The notes beneath the pieces are model-generated. The model ran no database searches and was not told where the DNA came from. It saw nothing but the letters and a program-made list of their open reading frames with translations. Shown piece by piece: positions 1-7,152 of a stretch of DNA of 15,949 bases. Source of the DNA: Fructobacillus cardui (lineage in GTDB: Bacteria > Bacillota > Bacilli > Lactobacillales > Lactobacillaceae); assembly GCF_023218935.1 (NCBI RefSeq), contig NZ_JAJIAL010000017.1. The stretch is one strand, 5' to 3'. Every line of letters begins with the position of its first letter. The stretch's first letter is position 1. Both the position numbers and the translations under genes were made by a program.

Positions 1-590
1 CTTTTCTCTAAAAAACCAAAAGACTTTACTTGACTTTCGCACTGACCCCAGCCAAGGGCAGCAAGTTGTTTTGAGCAGAGAGAGCCCTTAGGTAAATCTC
101 AAAAAAGAGAATACTTAAGGGCTTTTCCAAGGTATAGCTAAGAGCTATCGCTTTGGTCAAGTCGCTAACATCGTTTAAAGAGCATTCTGCCCACTCTCCC
201 GTCTTTAACGGGTTATGCCCCTTAGCCAGACTTCCGTTCTGAGCTTAAAACGTCTCTCAGAGCCTCTCAGGGTGCTATACCTGAGAGCCACTACTTTGCC
301 AATCACTTGCTGGGCGAGCCACCTGACGGGTACACGCCTGTCCCGTATCAGCCTTATAGGATAACAGCCTTAAGGAAATCAAAAGCCGTCACAGTAACTA
401 AAAAGGAGACCGCCTAGCTGGTTGCTATGCGATCTCCCAATTCTTTCTTTTGGTTGATTATTTATCCTTCTGATTGTAAAATAACCTCATGGGGGTTACC
501 CCAAAATGAAGAAATAAATGTATGGCAACTGATCGACCAGTTACTGTGCTGGCCATCAACTTCCCTGCCAGGGAGGTTGATGGCCTTTTT
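1..590 (+). ncRNA. Large structured non-coding RNA element, copy A
   Basis: No open frame covers this stretch, yet most of it recurs at 13596-14268 and its first ~190 nt recur inverted at 15757-15949. Strong helices are visible. An 11-bp stem pairs 84-94 with 112-122 around a smaller TCTC/GAGA hairpin with an A6 loop. An AUAGCU/AGCUAU hairpin sits at about 129-158. A CCCGT/ACGGG hairpin lies near 200-214, an ACGGG/CCCGT hairpin near 326-347, and a GGAGACCGC/GCGATCTCC stem near 405-438. The element ends in an intrinsic terminator whose sequence differs from copy B while its pairing is kept. Length (~590 nt), many hairpins and a plasmid setting recall the ornate large RNAs of Lactobacillales such as ROOL or GOLLD, but I cannot assign a family by eye. 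The 5' end may lie outside the window, and no promoter is visible inside it. Confidence 0.7.
551..590 (+). terminator. Intrinsic terminator of RNA copy A
   Basis: Stem GGCCATCAAC (551-560) pairs with GTTGATGGCC (576-585). An inner TCCCT/AGGGA helix (562-566 with 570-574) and a T5 tail (586-590) complete it. The 12 nt CAGTTACTGTGC just upstream (538-549) is also present before the terminator of copy B. Confidence 0.9.
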
Positions 591-676
591 CATATGTATT
601 TGTTAATAAGAATATCGCATAATAAATTACAGTAGAACAAGAAAAAAAGCCAACCAACTAAAATCGGAGACTTCGG

Positions 677-933
677 ATGGCCAAAACAATAAAAGAACTG
701 GCCGATGAACTAGGTGTCAGTAAACAAACAGTGCAATACCATTATCAGCATTTGCTAGCAAAGAGAAAAAGCTTGCTAGTAAAGACCGACAAATAGAAAA
801 ACTAGGTAAATTACTAGATCAAGCACAACAACTACAACTAATCGCTGAACAAAAAATTGAAAATCAACAAAAGCAGCTAACTGAATTTACAGAAAAAAAG
901 AAAAGTTTTTGGACACGTATTTTTCATAGTTAA
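677..933 (+). pseudogene. Remnant of a DUF536-type plasmid protein (internal deletion and frameshift)
   Basis: The start at 677 follows CGGAG at a normal distance and encodes MAKTIKELADELGVSKQTVQ, the N-terminal helix-turn-helix typical of DUF536 proteins that follow repB in many lactic acid bacterial plasmids. This frame stops at TAG 794-796 after 39 codons. From 775 another frame carries the family's C-terminal part (ASKDRQIEKLGKLLDQAQQL ... KKKSFWTRIFHS) and stops at 931-933. The central linker is missing and the junction is out of frame, so the protein is not made whole. Intact members are larger, commonly near 200 residues. The remnant indicates that a Rep_3-type replication module once sat nearby; no rep gene remains in the window. 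A shortened 39-residue DNA-binding peptide could in principle still be translated. Confidence 0.8.
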
Positions 934-1033
934 AGCCAAAAAAATTTTAAGATATAGCTCAAAGAATAGTCTAAGTGTCACATATGAATGCTCCTTTAAA
1001 AAGAGTATTATTAATTCATGGGAAGACTAATTT

Positions 1034-1255
1034 ATGAAAATTACAAGGTCAAGAAATAATCGTTTTATTGCTGGTGTTTTAGGAGGAATTGCTGAATACT
1101 ACAACTGGAATGCTAACATCTTAAGAACCATTTTTATTCTCGTTTCTTTGACTCCTTTCCCTGGAATTCTTGCCTACTTAATTCTCTGGATGATTATGCC
1201 AGATGAACAAGGTCCCAAAAACGACGATATAATCGATGGCGAAATAATTGAATAA
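1034..1255 (+). CDS. PspC-domain small membrane protein
   Basis: A 73-residue protein that is nearly all PspC domain: MKITRSRNNRFIAGVLGGIA at the N-terminus, then the conserved YYNWN...LRTIFIL motif and a hydrophobic segment at about residues 33-56 ending in LWMIMP. The last ~17 residues are acidic and polar. PspC-domain proteins are inner-membrane proteins linked in other bacteria to envelope stress. Small stand-alone versions are common in Firmicutes and their role is less clear. The ATG follows GGGAAG at a slightly long distance, so translation may be modest. It stands alone between the DUF536 remnant and the cold-shock gene. A GGAAAC/GTTTCC inverted repeat at about 1258-1283 could act as a weak terminator. 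Family call is confident; a role in envelope stress or bacteriocin tolerance on this plasmid is only inference. Confidence 0.85.
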   Translation: MKITRSRNNRFIAGVLGGIAEYYNWNANILRTIFILVSLTPFPGILAYLILWMIMPDEQGPKNDDIIDGEIIE

Positions 1256-1475
1256 AAGGAAACTTACCATAATATATGTTTCCAAATAACCGTATAGCAT
1301 ATGTACAGTATACGTACAAAAACGAGGTAATTTTTATCGGTTTCAACTGCTCTCCGTACAAATTTTATAACCAATATCTTTGATGAGAATATTAAATAGC
1401 GTGCTACATAAACTGAATACCTATTTTTTATCCGAGTGTCAGATTTTATTTTACAATCTGACATCAAACCCTTAT
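1256..1475. other. Intergenic region with a perfect 9-bp inverted repeat
   Basis: I see no credible gene here. It contains the TACGTACAA...TCGGTTTCA block (1311-1349) that recurs inverted near 13335. A perfect inverted repeat TGTCAGATT (1437-1445) / AATCTGACA (1455-1463) lies just upstream of the cold-shock promoter and could be an operator or a weak terminator without a T tract. Confidence 0.5.
1311..1349 (+). repeat. Degenerate copy of the TACGTACAA...TCGGTTTCA block
   Basis: This block matches the reverse complement of about 13288-13330 through TACGTACAA, GGTAA, TTTT and TCGGTTTCA with a few substitutions and a 2-nt indel. The other copy adjoins the palindrome cluster that resembles a transfer origin. 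It looks like a decayed duplicate of plasmid control DNA. Confidence 0.6.
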
Positions 1476-1506
1476 TTGAACATGTAAATTGTAACTATGC
1501 TATAAT
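1476..1506 (+). promoter_or_regulatory. Promoter of the cold-shock gene (extended -10)
   Basis: A consensus TATAAT at 1501-1506 is preceded by TGC (1498-1500), forming an extended -10. TTGAAC at 1476-1481 is a possible -35 with a long 19-bp spacer, which the extended -10 would tolerate. Transcription from about 1513 gives a roughly 100-nt leader. Confidence 0.7.
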
Positions 1507-1512
1507 ACAGTT

Positions 1513-1614
1513 GTAATTAACTTTTTTGATTTTGATTTGTTTCTCTTGAAGGACGCTCAGCACCAATTATTTTAATTAAAAAAAGTGGTGAGTACACCAA
1601 AGGAGAAACACATA
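1513..1614 (+). promoter_or_regulatory. Long 5' leader of the cold-shock mRNA with competing hairpins
   Basis: TGGTG (1586-1590) can pair with CACCA upstream (1561-1565) or with CACCA downstream (1595-1599). The second helix ends directly against the AAGGAG ribosome binding site. Long leaders with temperature-dependent structure are known for cold-shock mRNAs; that this pair forms such a switch is inference. Confidence 0.4.
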
Positions 1615-1815
1615 ATGGAAACAGGTACAGTAAAGTGGTTTAATGGCGATAAAGGATTTGGGTTTATCACACGTGAAAGTGGTGATGATGTCTTTGCCCA
1701 TTTTTCAGCTATTCAAGGTAGTGGATTTAAAACACTTGATGAAGGTCAGTCAGTGACGTTCAGTGTTGAATCTGGGGATCGCGGTTTGCAAGCTGTTAAT
1801 ATCGTTAAAGCATAA
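1615..1815 (+). CDS. csp: Cold-shock protein (CspA family)
   Basis: A 66-residue single cold-shock domain with both nucleic-acid binding motifs: RNP1 KGFGFI (residues 13-18) and RNP2 VFAHF (26-30). The aromatic core W8, F9, F15, F17, F27 and F30 is visible. Family members bind single-stranded RNA/DNA and act as RNA chaperones in the cytoplasm. The ATG at 1615 is chosen because it follows AAAGGAG at a normal distance. A longer frame would start at a GTG (1585) and place the ribosome binding site inside the coding region. It is monocistronic, with its own extended -10 promoter, a ~100-nt leader and a strong terminator. Csp genes are usually chromosomal; a plasmid copy is less usual but not unique. 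Confidence 0.95.
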   Translation: METGTVKWFNGDKGFGFITRESGDDVFAHFSAIQGSGFKTLDEGQSVTFSVESGDRGLQAVNIVKA

Positions 1816-1816
1816 T

Positions 1817-1843
1817 AAAAAAGCCCAATCTTGGGTTTTTTTA
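1817..1843 (+). terminator. Intrinsic terminator after csp
   Basis: AAAAAAGCCCAA, a TC loop, then TTGGGTTTTTT: a compact symmetrical hairpin starting right after the stop codon. The A-run makes it potentially bidirectional. Confidence 0.9.
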
Positions 1844-1912
1844 TTTGTTTGAATGCTGCACTGTGATTAAATGTGCCAACAATGTACTTAAAAGAAGTCA
1901 CATTCATTAATA

Positions 1913-1922
1913 TTAACGTTAA
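1913..1922. promoter_or_regulatory. TTAACGTTAA palindrome upstream of the surface-protein gene
   Basis: A perfect 10-bp palindrome about 65 bp before the start of the surface protein. The same core, extended to 14 bp (TTTTAACGTTAAAA), occurs at 11951-11964 in front of the lysin operon. It may be a shared operator or chance in AT-rich DNA. Confidence 0.3.
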
Positions 1923-1985
1923 AATTAATAATGGTACATAGTTATATTCAATCATTAAAGAAAGTCAGGTAAACAAATAAATATT

Positions 1986-3422
1986 ATGAATTTGTATAGA
2001 TCAAAGAAAATAACTTTATATAGCACATTAGCATTTGGACTATTAACTATTAGCGGGGGAATCGCCAGTGCTACTATTAATGATTCGTTCAATGCAACAT
2101 CTGTGAAAGCAGATTCGTCAATTGGCTCTACTAACTCTGGTATTCATTTAGCCTCTGATTCGATTTTACAGGATACAACTAATTTCCCAAATATTGCCGA
2201 CATTAATAATAACAATCCATTAGGTATCGCTTCTTTATTTAGTATTTTTTCAAAAAACACCAGCTTATCAGCTGATACAAATGGAAATATTGCAACCAAA
2301 TCACTATCAGCTAATAATATTGATTTTGGCACTCGTTCCAATAATCTGAACAATAGTAAAGTAGATCTTTCATACATCCAAAACATTTCTGATAATACAA
2401 CTTTGGATGCGCAAGCATTTCGGGCAATCAATTCTGTTGCAATTTTTGGCAATACTATTCCCATTTCTATTCAAAACAATCAAGTTAAGATAAATTCTTC
2501 TAGAGTAAATACATTAGACTCGAATAACACATATCAAGATCAAAAAGATAAACAATATATTGACTTTAACAAAGCGTTTTCCGAGCTAAGCTCAAAATCT
2601 GAGCAATACATGGGATCAAATCAAAGTGAACATGTTACATTCAATTTTTCGGATCCAAATCAACAATCAATCGACATTTCAAAAGCTGATCAGCATAACA
2701 ATTCAGTTTATGTAGACATTGACTATTCCGTTATTTCCAGACCACAGCCTATTACTATAAAAGGTTTGTCTAGCCAAATAAATGGGGCTAATGTAATTGT
2801 TAATGTCAAAAACGTCCCTTCAAATGCTACAACGTCCGCTCAGATTAATTATGAATATGATAACGGAAAACAAATCTCAGGGAATAGTGAAAATCACTTT
2901 TTACCAAATCATGTACTATGGAATTTTGGAACAACTGTAAAAAATATTGATGTCACTTCAGGACACTTACTTGGTAGTGTTCTGGCTCCAAATGCCACTG
3001 TGAATGTAGGTGTAAACATCGACGGAAACATCGTTGCTTCAAATGTGAACGTTCAATCTGGTGAAACACACAGGTGGGACATTTCTACTCCTACCAATAA
3101 CTCTGGCAATAACACGCCTACCAATAACTCTGGCAATAACACGCCTACCAATAACTCTGGCAATAACACGCCTACCACCAACATGACAATGCCATCAACT
3201 CCTGATTCAAATAGTACTCATAAAGTTATAGCGGGAAATACTAATGTAATTGATACGCCACTACCATCTCAAAAGCATAGCGAGAGCCGGGTATCAAAAT
3301 ACAACAACACCCTACCCGATACAGCTAAAAAAGAACAACATAACAGTATTATGAGCCTAATTGGTCTCACTGCCGCTATGGGATTCTTAGGGATGAAAAA
3401 TTATCGTCACAAGAAAGAATAA
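1986..3422 (+). CDS. Wall-anchored 'choice-of-anchor A' surface protein
   Basis: This 478-residue protein has a signal peptide (basic N-terminus, hydrophobic residues 9-25, likely cleavage after ASA at 29). The choice-of-anchor A domain spans about residues 75-365: it begins NNPLGIASLFSIF, has ADTNGNIATKSL, and ends with GSVLAPNATVNVGVNIDGNI. A low-complexity linker follows with three PTNNSGNNT repeats. The C-terminus is a sorting signal: LPDTA (443-447), a hydrophobic stretch, and a KNYRHKKE tail. It should be exported by Sec and joined to the wall by sortase; LPDTA departs from canonical LPxTG. The domain is common in surface and adhesion proteins, with no known reaction. The ATG lacks a strong ribosome binding site (only a distant AGGT), so expression may be low or the start uncertain. 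It is convergent with the bacteriocin export genes across a shared terminator. Confidence 0.9.
   Translation: MNLYRSKKITLYSTLAFGLLTISGGIASATINDSFNATSVKADSSIGSTNSGIHLASDSILQDTTNFPNIADINNNNPLGIASLFSIFSKNTSLSADTNGNIATKSLSANNIDFGTRSNNLNNSKVDLSYIQNISDNTTLDAQAFRAINSVAIFGNTIPISIQNNQVKINSSRVNTLDSNNTYQDQKDKQYIDFNKAFSELSSKSEQYMGSNQSEHVTFNFSDPNQQSIDISKADQHNNSVYVDIDYSVISRPQPITIKGLSSQINGANVIVNVKNVPSNATTSAQINYEYDNGKQISGNSENHFLPNHVLWNFGTTVKNIDVTSGHLLGSVLAPNATVNVGVNIDGNIVASNVNVQSGETHRWDISTPTNNSGNNTPTNNSGNNTPTNNSGNNTPTTNMTMPSTPDSNSTHKVIAGNTNVIDTPLPSQKHSESRVSKYNNTLPDTAKKEQHNSIMSLIGLTAAMGFLGMKNYRHKKE
3090..3170 (+). repeat. Three perfect 27-bp tandem repeats in the surface-protein gene
   Basis: Units 3090-3116, 3117-3143 and 3144-3170 are identical and encode PTNNSGNNT. 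A partial fourth unit follows. Perfect identity in a wall-spanning linker suggests recent slipped-strand expansion and variable length between strains. Confidence 0.95.
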
Positions 3423-3433
3423 TCTTTCCGGTG

Positions 3434-3450
3434 ACTAGTTAACATAATGT
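3434..3450 (+). repeat. 17-bp direct repeat, left copy bounding the bacteriocin cassette
   Basis: ACTAGTTAACATAATGT here is identical to 7591-7607. This copy sits 12 bp after the surface-protein stop, just outside the export genes. See the right copy. Confidence 0.8.
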
Positions 3451-3460
3451 ATCTTTTAAA

Positions 3461-3502
3461 AAATAAAATGCAACGTTCATCCACGAACGTTGCATTTTAT
3501 TT
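3461..3502. terminator. Bidirectional terminator between convergent genes
   Basis: A perfect 18-bp stem (3461-3478 with 3485-3502) with a 6-nt loop and A/T-rich flanks on both sides. It serves the surface-protein gene on the plus strand and the export operon on the minus strand; the export operon's stop codon (3497-3499) lies inside the stem. Confidence 0.9.
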
Positions 3503-4597
3503 GAAAATACTATCTTTAAGATAATTCATCCATGTTTTTCTACCTGTGATAACCGATACTTTCCCTTCCAGCCCATATCGTATTTGATCGTAATCTGTTT
3601 TTTTCAAAGACAATTGCGCTGTAACTCGGTAAACATTTCCCTGTTGCGTTTCAGTTGATGCCTCATCAATCTGATTGATTTTTCCGTCCAGCAAAAGAGG
3701 TTTGGGTCCATTTTGATTCGTCTGAAATCTAATTTTTTGATGCAACTTTAAATCATTTAATTGATTAGCAGGTACTGCGAATTGAATTGAAAGTATTGGT
3801 TGTTCCTTTAATTCTGGATAGATATCCGCCACTTCTGTACCACTCGCAAGATATTGTGACTTTGGACTAGCATTTTTCAAATGCAATACCCCAGTGATTG
3901 GCGCCTTCATCATCGCACTATTAGCCGTATTATTTAATAATTCTTGATTAGTCTTTAAATCAATCCCGCTATCATTCAAACTTTGTACTTCCTGATGAAT
4001 ACTTGCTAAAGTTTTTGACTTCAAAGACAACTTCTTTTGATTAGTCGATTGATTCGTTTGATCAATCTTTTTATTTTTTTCTTTCTGTTCAATATCAGAT
4101 TGGTTAATTTGATCAATACTTTCTTGATTAGACAAATCCAGATCATTTAACTGACTTTGATAATCAGAAAATTGATTAGCATAACCATATTCGTCATTCG
4201 TTTGAAAAAGATTTTTCCCTTGTTCGACACTTTGCTGATACGTCTTTAAAAGTTGTAGGCGGTTCAAATTACGATTATATTTTTGCTGATTATTATCTTG
4301 ATTAATCGATGTTTCTTGATTATTAAAAACCAACAAGGTTTCACCGGAATGTACCACCTTATTTTCTTTTAAATTATTTTCAATAATCGCCGCATTACTT
4401 GGCGATTGAATCGTCGTTAAAGTTGTTTTAGGGATAATTTGACCAATTGATTTAACGGTTATTTCTTTTTTTGTAAAACATAAAAAGGCAACCATCATAA
4501 CAATAAAAAGCACAATCGGCCAAATAAGCTTCGTGGTAAAAGTACCATAACGACGATTATAAAATTCAGCACTTTCAAGCTGGTCACGTACGTTCAC
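3497..4597 (-). CDS. Bacteriocin export accessory protein (HlyD/LcnD family)
   Basis: A 366-residue membrane-fusion-type protein. It has a short cytoplasmic N-terminus, one transmembrane helix at about residues 25-42, then TVKSIGQIIPKTTLTTIQSP leading into a lipoyl-type half-motif. A glutamine/asparagine-rich coiled-coil region spans about 100-215. The chain then returns to a beta-rich domain beginning MMKAPITGVLHL, and the C-terminus reads GLEGKVSVITGRKTWMNYL as in LcnD-like proteins. It pairs with the ABC exporter to secrete double-glycine peptides. Start is GTG at 4597, preceded by GGGAG at a normal distance. It is about 100 residues shorter than LcnD-type relatives, mostly in the coiled coil. 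It follows the ABC gene by 18 nt, so the two are one operon. The family is clear; the bacteriocin link comes from the neighbours. Confidence 0.9.
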   Translation of the reverse strand: MNVRDQLESAEFYNRRYGTFTTKLIWPIVLFIVMMVAFLCFTKKEITVKSIGQIIPKTTLTTIQSPSNAAIIENNLKENKVVHSGETLLVFNNQETSINQDNNQQKYNRNLNRLQLLKTYQQSVEQGKNLFQTNDEYGYANQFSDYQSQLNDLDLSNQESIDQINQSDIEQKEKNKKIDQTNQSTNQKKLSLKSKTLASIHQEVQSLNDSGIDLKTNQELLNNTANSAMMKAPITGVLHLKNASPKSQYLASGTEVADIYPELKEQPILSIQFAVPANQLNDLKLHQKIRFQTNQNGPKPLLLDGKINQIDEASTETQQGNVYRVTAQLSLKKTDYDQIRYGLEGKVSVITGRKTWMNYLKDSIFK

Positions 4598-4615
4598 TTA
4601 TATACACTCCCTCTG

Positions 4616-6823
4616 CTATTTCTGTACCAATGTTCGATATGCTTGGTTACTTTTTAGTAATTCATCATGAGGACCATCCGCTACAATCTTCCCTTGTTCT
4701 AACATGACCACTCGATTCACGCGTTCAGCAATCGTTAGTCGGTGGGCTACAAAGATAATTGTTTTATCCTGCAGTGCTAGTAAATTATCAACAACCTTTT
4801 TTTCAGTTAACACATCCAAATTACTGGTTGATTCATCAAGGATTAACACGCTAGATTCTGTTAACAAAGCCCGAGCCAATGAAATTCGCTGTTTCTGTCC
4901 ACCTGAAAGTGTCCCTGCATCGGTAATTTCAGTATTAAAGCCTTGTGACATGTTTTCAATGTCATCTCGAATGCCAGCAATCTCAGTGGCTTTAAAGATT
5001 TCTTCTGTCGTAACAGGTCCCTTAACACCTATCAACAAGTTATCAATAATTTTCCCATTAAATAAATGCGGTTCTTGTGGTACATAAGTAATCATCGACC
5101 TTAAAGCTTTTTTGGGTAGATGCTTAATATCCGTACCTTTTAGTGTAATCTTCCCATGGTTAGGTTCTAAATCAAAGAAACGCACCAGTAACTTCGCTAG
5201 GGTTGATTTACCAGATCCTGAAATCCCAACTAACGCTATTTTTTCACCATTAGTGATTGCGAGAGATAATTGATCAATAATAGCTTGATTATATTGATAT
5301 TCAAATGAAATGGATTGAAAATGAATATCCAAATCGGTGGCATCAATCGTTAATTTATTTTCTTCATTTGCAAACTCTGATTTGACTGCATAGACTTCTT
5401 CTAGTCGATGGGCTGCCACCATGGCGGTTTGGATACGGCTTTGCAAATTAATAATTGATTGCAACGGCTCCGTAAAATAGCCTAATAAGGCGTTATAGGC
5501 CATCAATTCCCCAATGGTCAGTTTATTTTGAACAACAAGATTTGCACCATACCACAACACCAACACTTGAAGAATCAGCTTTAAAGCACCTTTCAAGGCT
5601 TCTTGAATCGCTGTTACCCGTGCTTTTGAAAATGAGTTTTTTAAAAATCGTACATATTCTTGGTCAACATGCTGATAACTGTTTTCTTCTGCTCTTAATG
5701 CCTTGATCGTTTCCATGCCGTTTAGACTTTCAATGACCGATGACTCCAAATCTGCACCAGAACGCATTGTTTGTAGATTCAAACGGGCAAAAATCTTCAC
5801 GAAACTCAACACGATTAAGCCATAAATTGGGATAGATAATGCTGTAATTAAAAACAGATTGGCATTATAGCTCAGTAACACAATCGCCATCATGATAATA
5901 ATGACAACATCAATAAACATTGAAAGGATTGATGAGGCCACTGCCTCAATAACAGAGTTAGCGTCGTTAAATCGAGACGTCAATTCTCCTACACGACGGG
6001 TGTAAAAAAAGTTCATTGGTAGTTTAAAAAGATGTTGGATGTAAGAAAGAATCAAATCAATCGACAACCGCTGTCCCAATACAATTAAAAGATATTGCTG
6101 CACATAAAACATGATCTGCTGGAAAATGTAGGCTGTTATCAAGCCTATACTGACAATCGTGAGGGTATTCATCATGTTATTGGGAACATATTCATCAACT
6201 AGAAATTGTATGAAATAAGATCCAATAATACTAACTAATGTCACGACTAGAGAACTAGCCACAATATTGGCAATCAAACCTTTTTGCTTACCAATAATTG
6301 CTAACAAACTTCTGATTCCTGTTTTTTTTGTCTTTTCAGGTTTGAACTCTGGATTAGGCACCAAAAAAAGAGCCACGCCTGTCCACTGTTTAGCGAAGTT
6401 CTCGTAACTCATTTTTATTTTTTTGACATTAGGGTCAGGATCAGCAATATATACTTTCTTTTTGGTTACTTTATAAACCACATAATAATGTTCTAACAGC
6501 TGACCTTGATCAGGCTTTTGAACATGGACAATAAAAGGAAGTGGGAGCCGTTTTATCTCCTGAAAGATGCTCATATCGGCCTGAATCGCCTTAACATCAA
6601 AGTTAATATTTTCAGCAGCTTTTTTTAGTCCTAGTGCGGTCGTCCCCTCACGATTCGTTTTAGCCAAATCTCTCAATCGTGCAATTGAAATATCATGACC
6701 ATATGTTTTGACCACCATGGCAAGACAAGCAACACCACAATCTCGTTCATCAACTTGGGATACATAATAGAACATATTTCCTGGGTACCTTTTTACATGA
6801 ATTTTAGAAAAGTAAAATAACAT
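4616..6823 (-). CDS. Peptidase-containing bacteriocin ABC exporter (LcnC/ComA type)
   Basis: This 735-residue protein cuts double-glycine leaders and exports the peptides. The C39 peptidase domain covers about residues 17-150: QVDERDCGVACLAM with catalytic Cys29, the histidine in LLEHYYVVY, and the aspartate in ADPDP. A six-helix transmembrane domain spans about 175-470. The ATPase domain follows with Walker A GISGSGKST (~531-539), signature LSGGQKQR (~639), Walker B VLILDEST (~654) and switch histidine IIFVAHRL. All key residues are intact. Family members are near 715-720 residues, so the internal ATG at 6775 (MFYYVSQVDERDCG) may be the real start. The upstream ATG has a weak GAG at 8 nt; the internal one has AGGA very close to it. 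The gene is divergent from the two bacteriocin peptides and forms an operon with the HlyD-like gene. Substrates are presumably those peptides. Confidence 0.95.
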   Translation of the reverse strand: MLFYFSKIHVKRYPGNMFYYVSQVDERDCGVACLAMVVKTYGHDISIARLRDLAKTNREGTTALGLKKAAENINFDVKAIQADMSIFQEIKRLPLPFIVHVQKPDQGQLLEHYYVVYKVTKKKVYIADPDPNVKKIKMSYENFAKQWTGVALFLVPNPEFKPEKTKKTGIRSLLAIIGKQKGLIANIVASSLVVTLVSIIGSYFIQFLVDEYVPNNMMNTLTIVSIGLITAYIFQQIMFYVQQYLLIVLGQRLSIDLILSYIQHLFKLPMNFFYTRRVGELTSRFNDANSVIEAVASSILSMFIDVVIIIMMAIVLLSYNANLFLITALSIPIYGLIVLSFVKIFARLNLQTMRSGADLESSVIESLNGMETIKALRAEENSYQHVDQEYVRFLKNSFSKARVTAIQEALKGALKLILQVLVLWYGANLVVQNKLTIGELMAYNALLGYFTEPLQSIINLQSRIQTAMVAAHRLEEVYAVKSEFANEENKLTIDATDLDIHFQSISFEYQYNQAIIDQLSLAITNGEKIALVGISGSGKSTLAKLLVRFFDLEPNHGKITLKGTDIKHLPKKALRSMITYVPQEPHLFNGKIIDNLLIGVKGPVTTEEIFKATEIAGIRDDIENMSQGFNTEITDAGTLSGGQKQRISLARALLTESSVLILDESTSNLDVLTEKKVVDNLLALQDKTIIFVAHRLTIAERVNRVVMLEQGKIVADGPHDELLKSNQAYRTLVQK

Positions 6824-6835
6824 TATAAAAACTCT

Positions 6836-6869
6836 ATCATATTTTAGTAACTTAGTACCAAAATATGAT
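6836..6869. promoter_or_regulatory. 10-bp inverted repeat in the divergent bacteriocin promoter region
   Basis: ATCATATTTT (6836-6845) and AAAATATGAT (6860-6869) form a perfect inverted repeat around a 14-nt centre that also holds a TTAGTA direct repeat (9-bp period). It lies 13 bp upstream of the exporter start and just before the peptide promoter, well placed for an operator acting both ways. No response regulator or kinase gene is in the window. Confidence 0.5.
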
Positions 6870-6880
6870 ATATAAATATG

Positions 6881-6909
6881 TTGATTTATTTTAAAATTAC
6901 AGATAATAT
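6881..6909 (+). promoter_or_regulatory. Promoter of the bacteriocin peptide genes
   Basis: TTGATT (6881-6886), exactly 17 bp, then TAATAT (6904-6909), both close to consensus. Transcription would start near 6916, about 37 nt before the first peptide gene. Confidence 0.7.
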
Positions 6910-6952
6910 ATGGTTATATTAGCGTATATTTCAGAAAATTGGAGAGAAGAAT

Positions 6953-7111
6953 ATGCAAAAATTTGTAGAATTAAATGATAATGAGTTAGAAAATATTATC
7001 GGTGGATCTAGTGATGGATTTTGGACATGGGTAGGATATACTGCTCGAGTGACATATAACACCGCTCGCAAGTATCCAGCTCACGGAACTACACTAGTTC
7101 CACATTGGTAA
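6953..7111 (+). CDS. Bacteriocin prepeptide 1, double-glycine leader
   Basis: A 52-residue peptide. The leader MQKFVELNDNELENIIGG matches the class II consensus (hydrophobic residues at spaced positions, ELENIIGG). Cleavage after Gly18 gives a 34-residue mature peptide beginning SSDGFWTWVGYTARVTYNTA and ending LVPHW. It has no cysteine, is cationic, and is rich in aromatic residues (three Trp, three Tyr, one Phe), as in two-peptide bacteriocins. No classic GxxxG motif is present; GFWTWVG and GYTA are the nearest. GGAGAG lies 8 nt before the ATG. The second peptide follows after 41 nt in the same orientation, and the exporter is divergent. I do not recognise the mature sequence. Expected action: membrane permeabilisation of related bacteria together with peptide 2 (inference from the pair). 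Confidence 0.85.
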   Translation: MQKFVELNDNELENIIGGSSDGFWTWVGYTARVTYNTARKYPAHGTTLVPHW

Positions 7112-7152
7112 TAATTTAATATTCAATTAAAATATAAAGGAGATGTATCTCG

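Noticed and set aside
84..438. CRISPR-like array, because of the many short repeated hairpins
   Set aside because: The hairpins differ in sequence and spacing; there is no repeat-spacer pattern and no cas gene.
1264..1467. Minus-strand frame of 67 codons between pspC and csp
   Set aside because: No ribosome binding site, no recognisable motif, and it runs across the TACGTACAA block and an inverted repeat.
4704..5087. Plus-strand 127-codon frame inside the exporter ATPase region
   Set aside because: It is antisense to the Walker/signature motifs of a clearly real gene and has no start signals.
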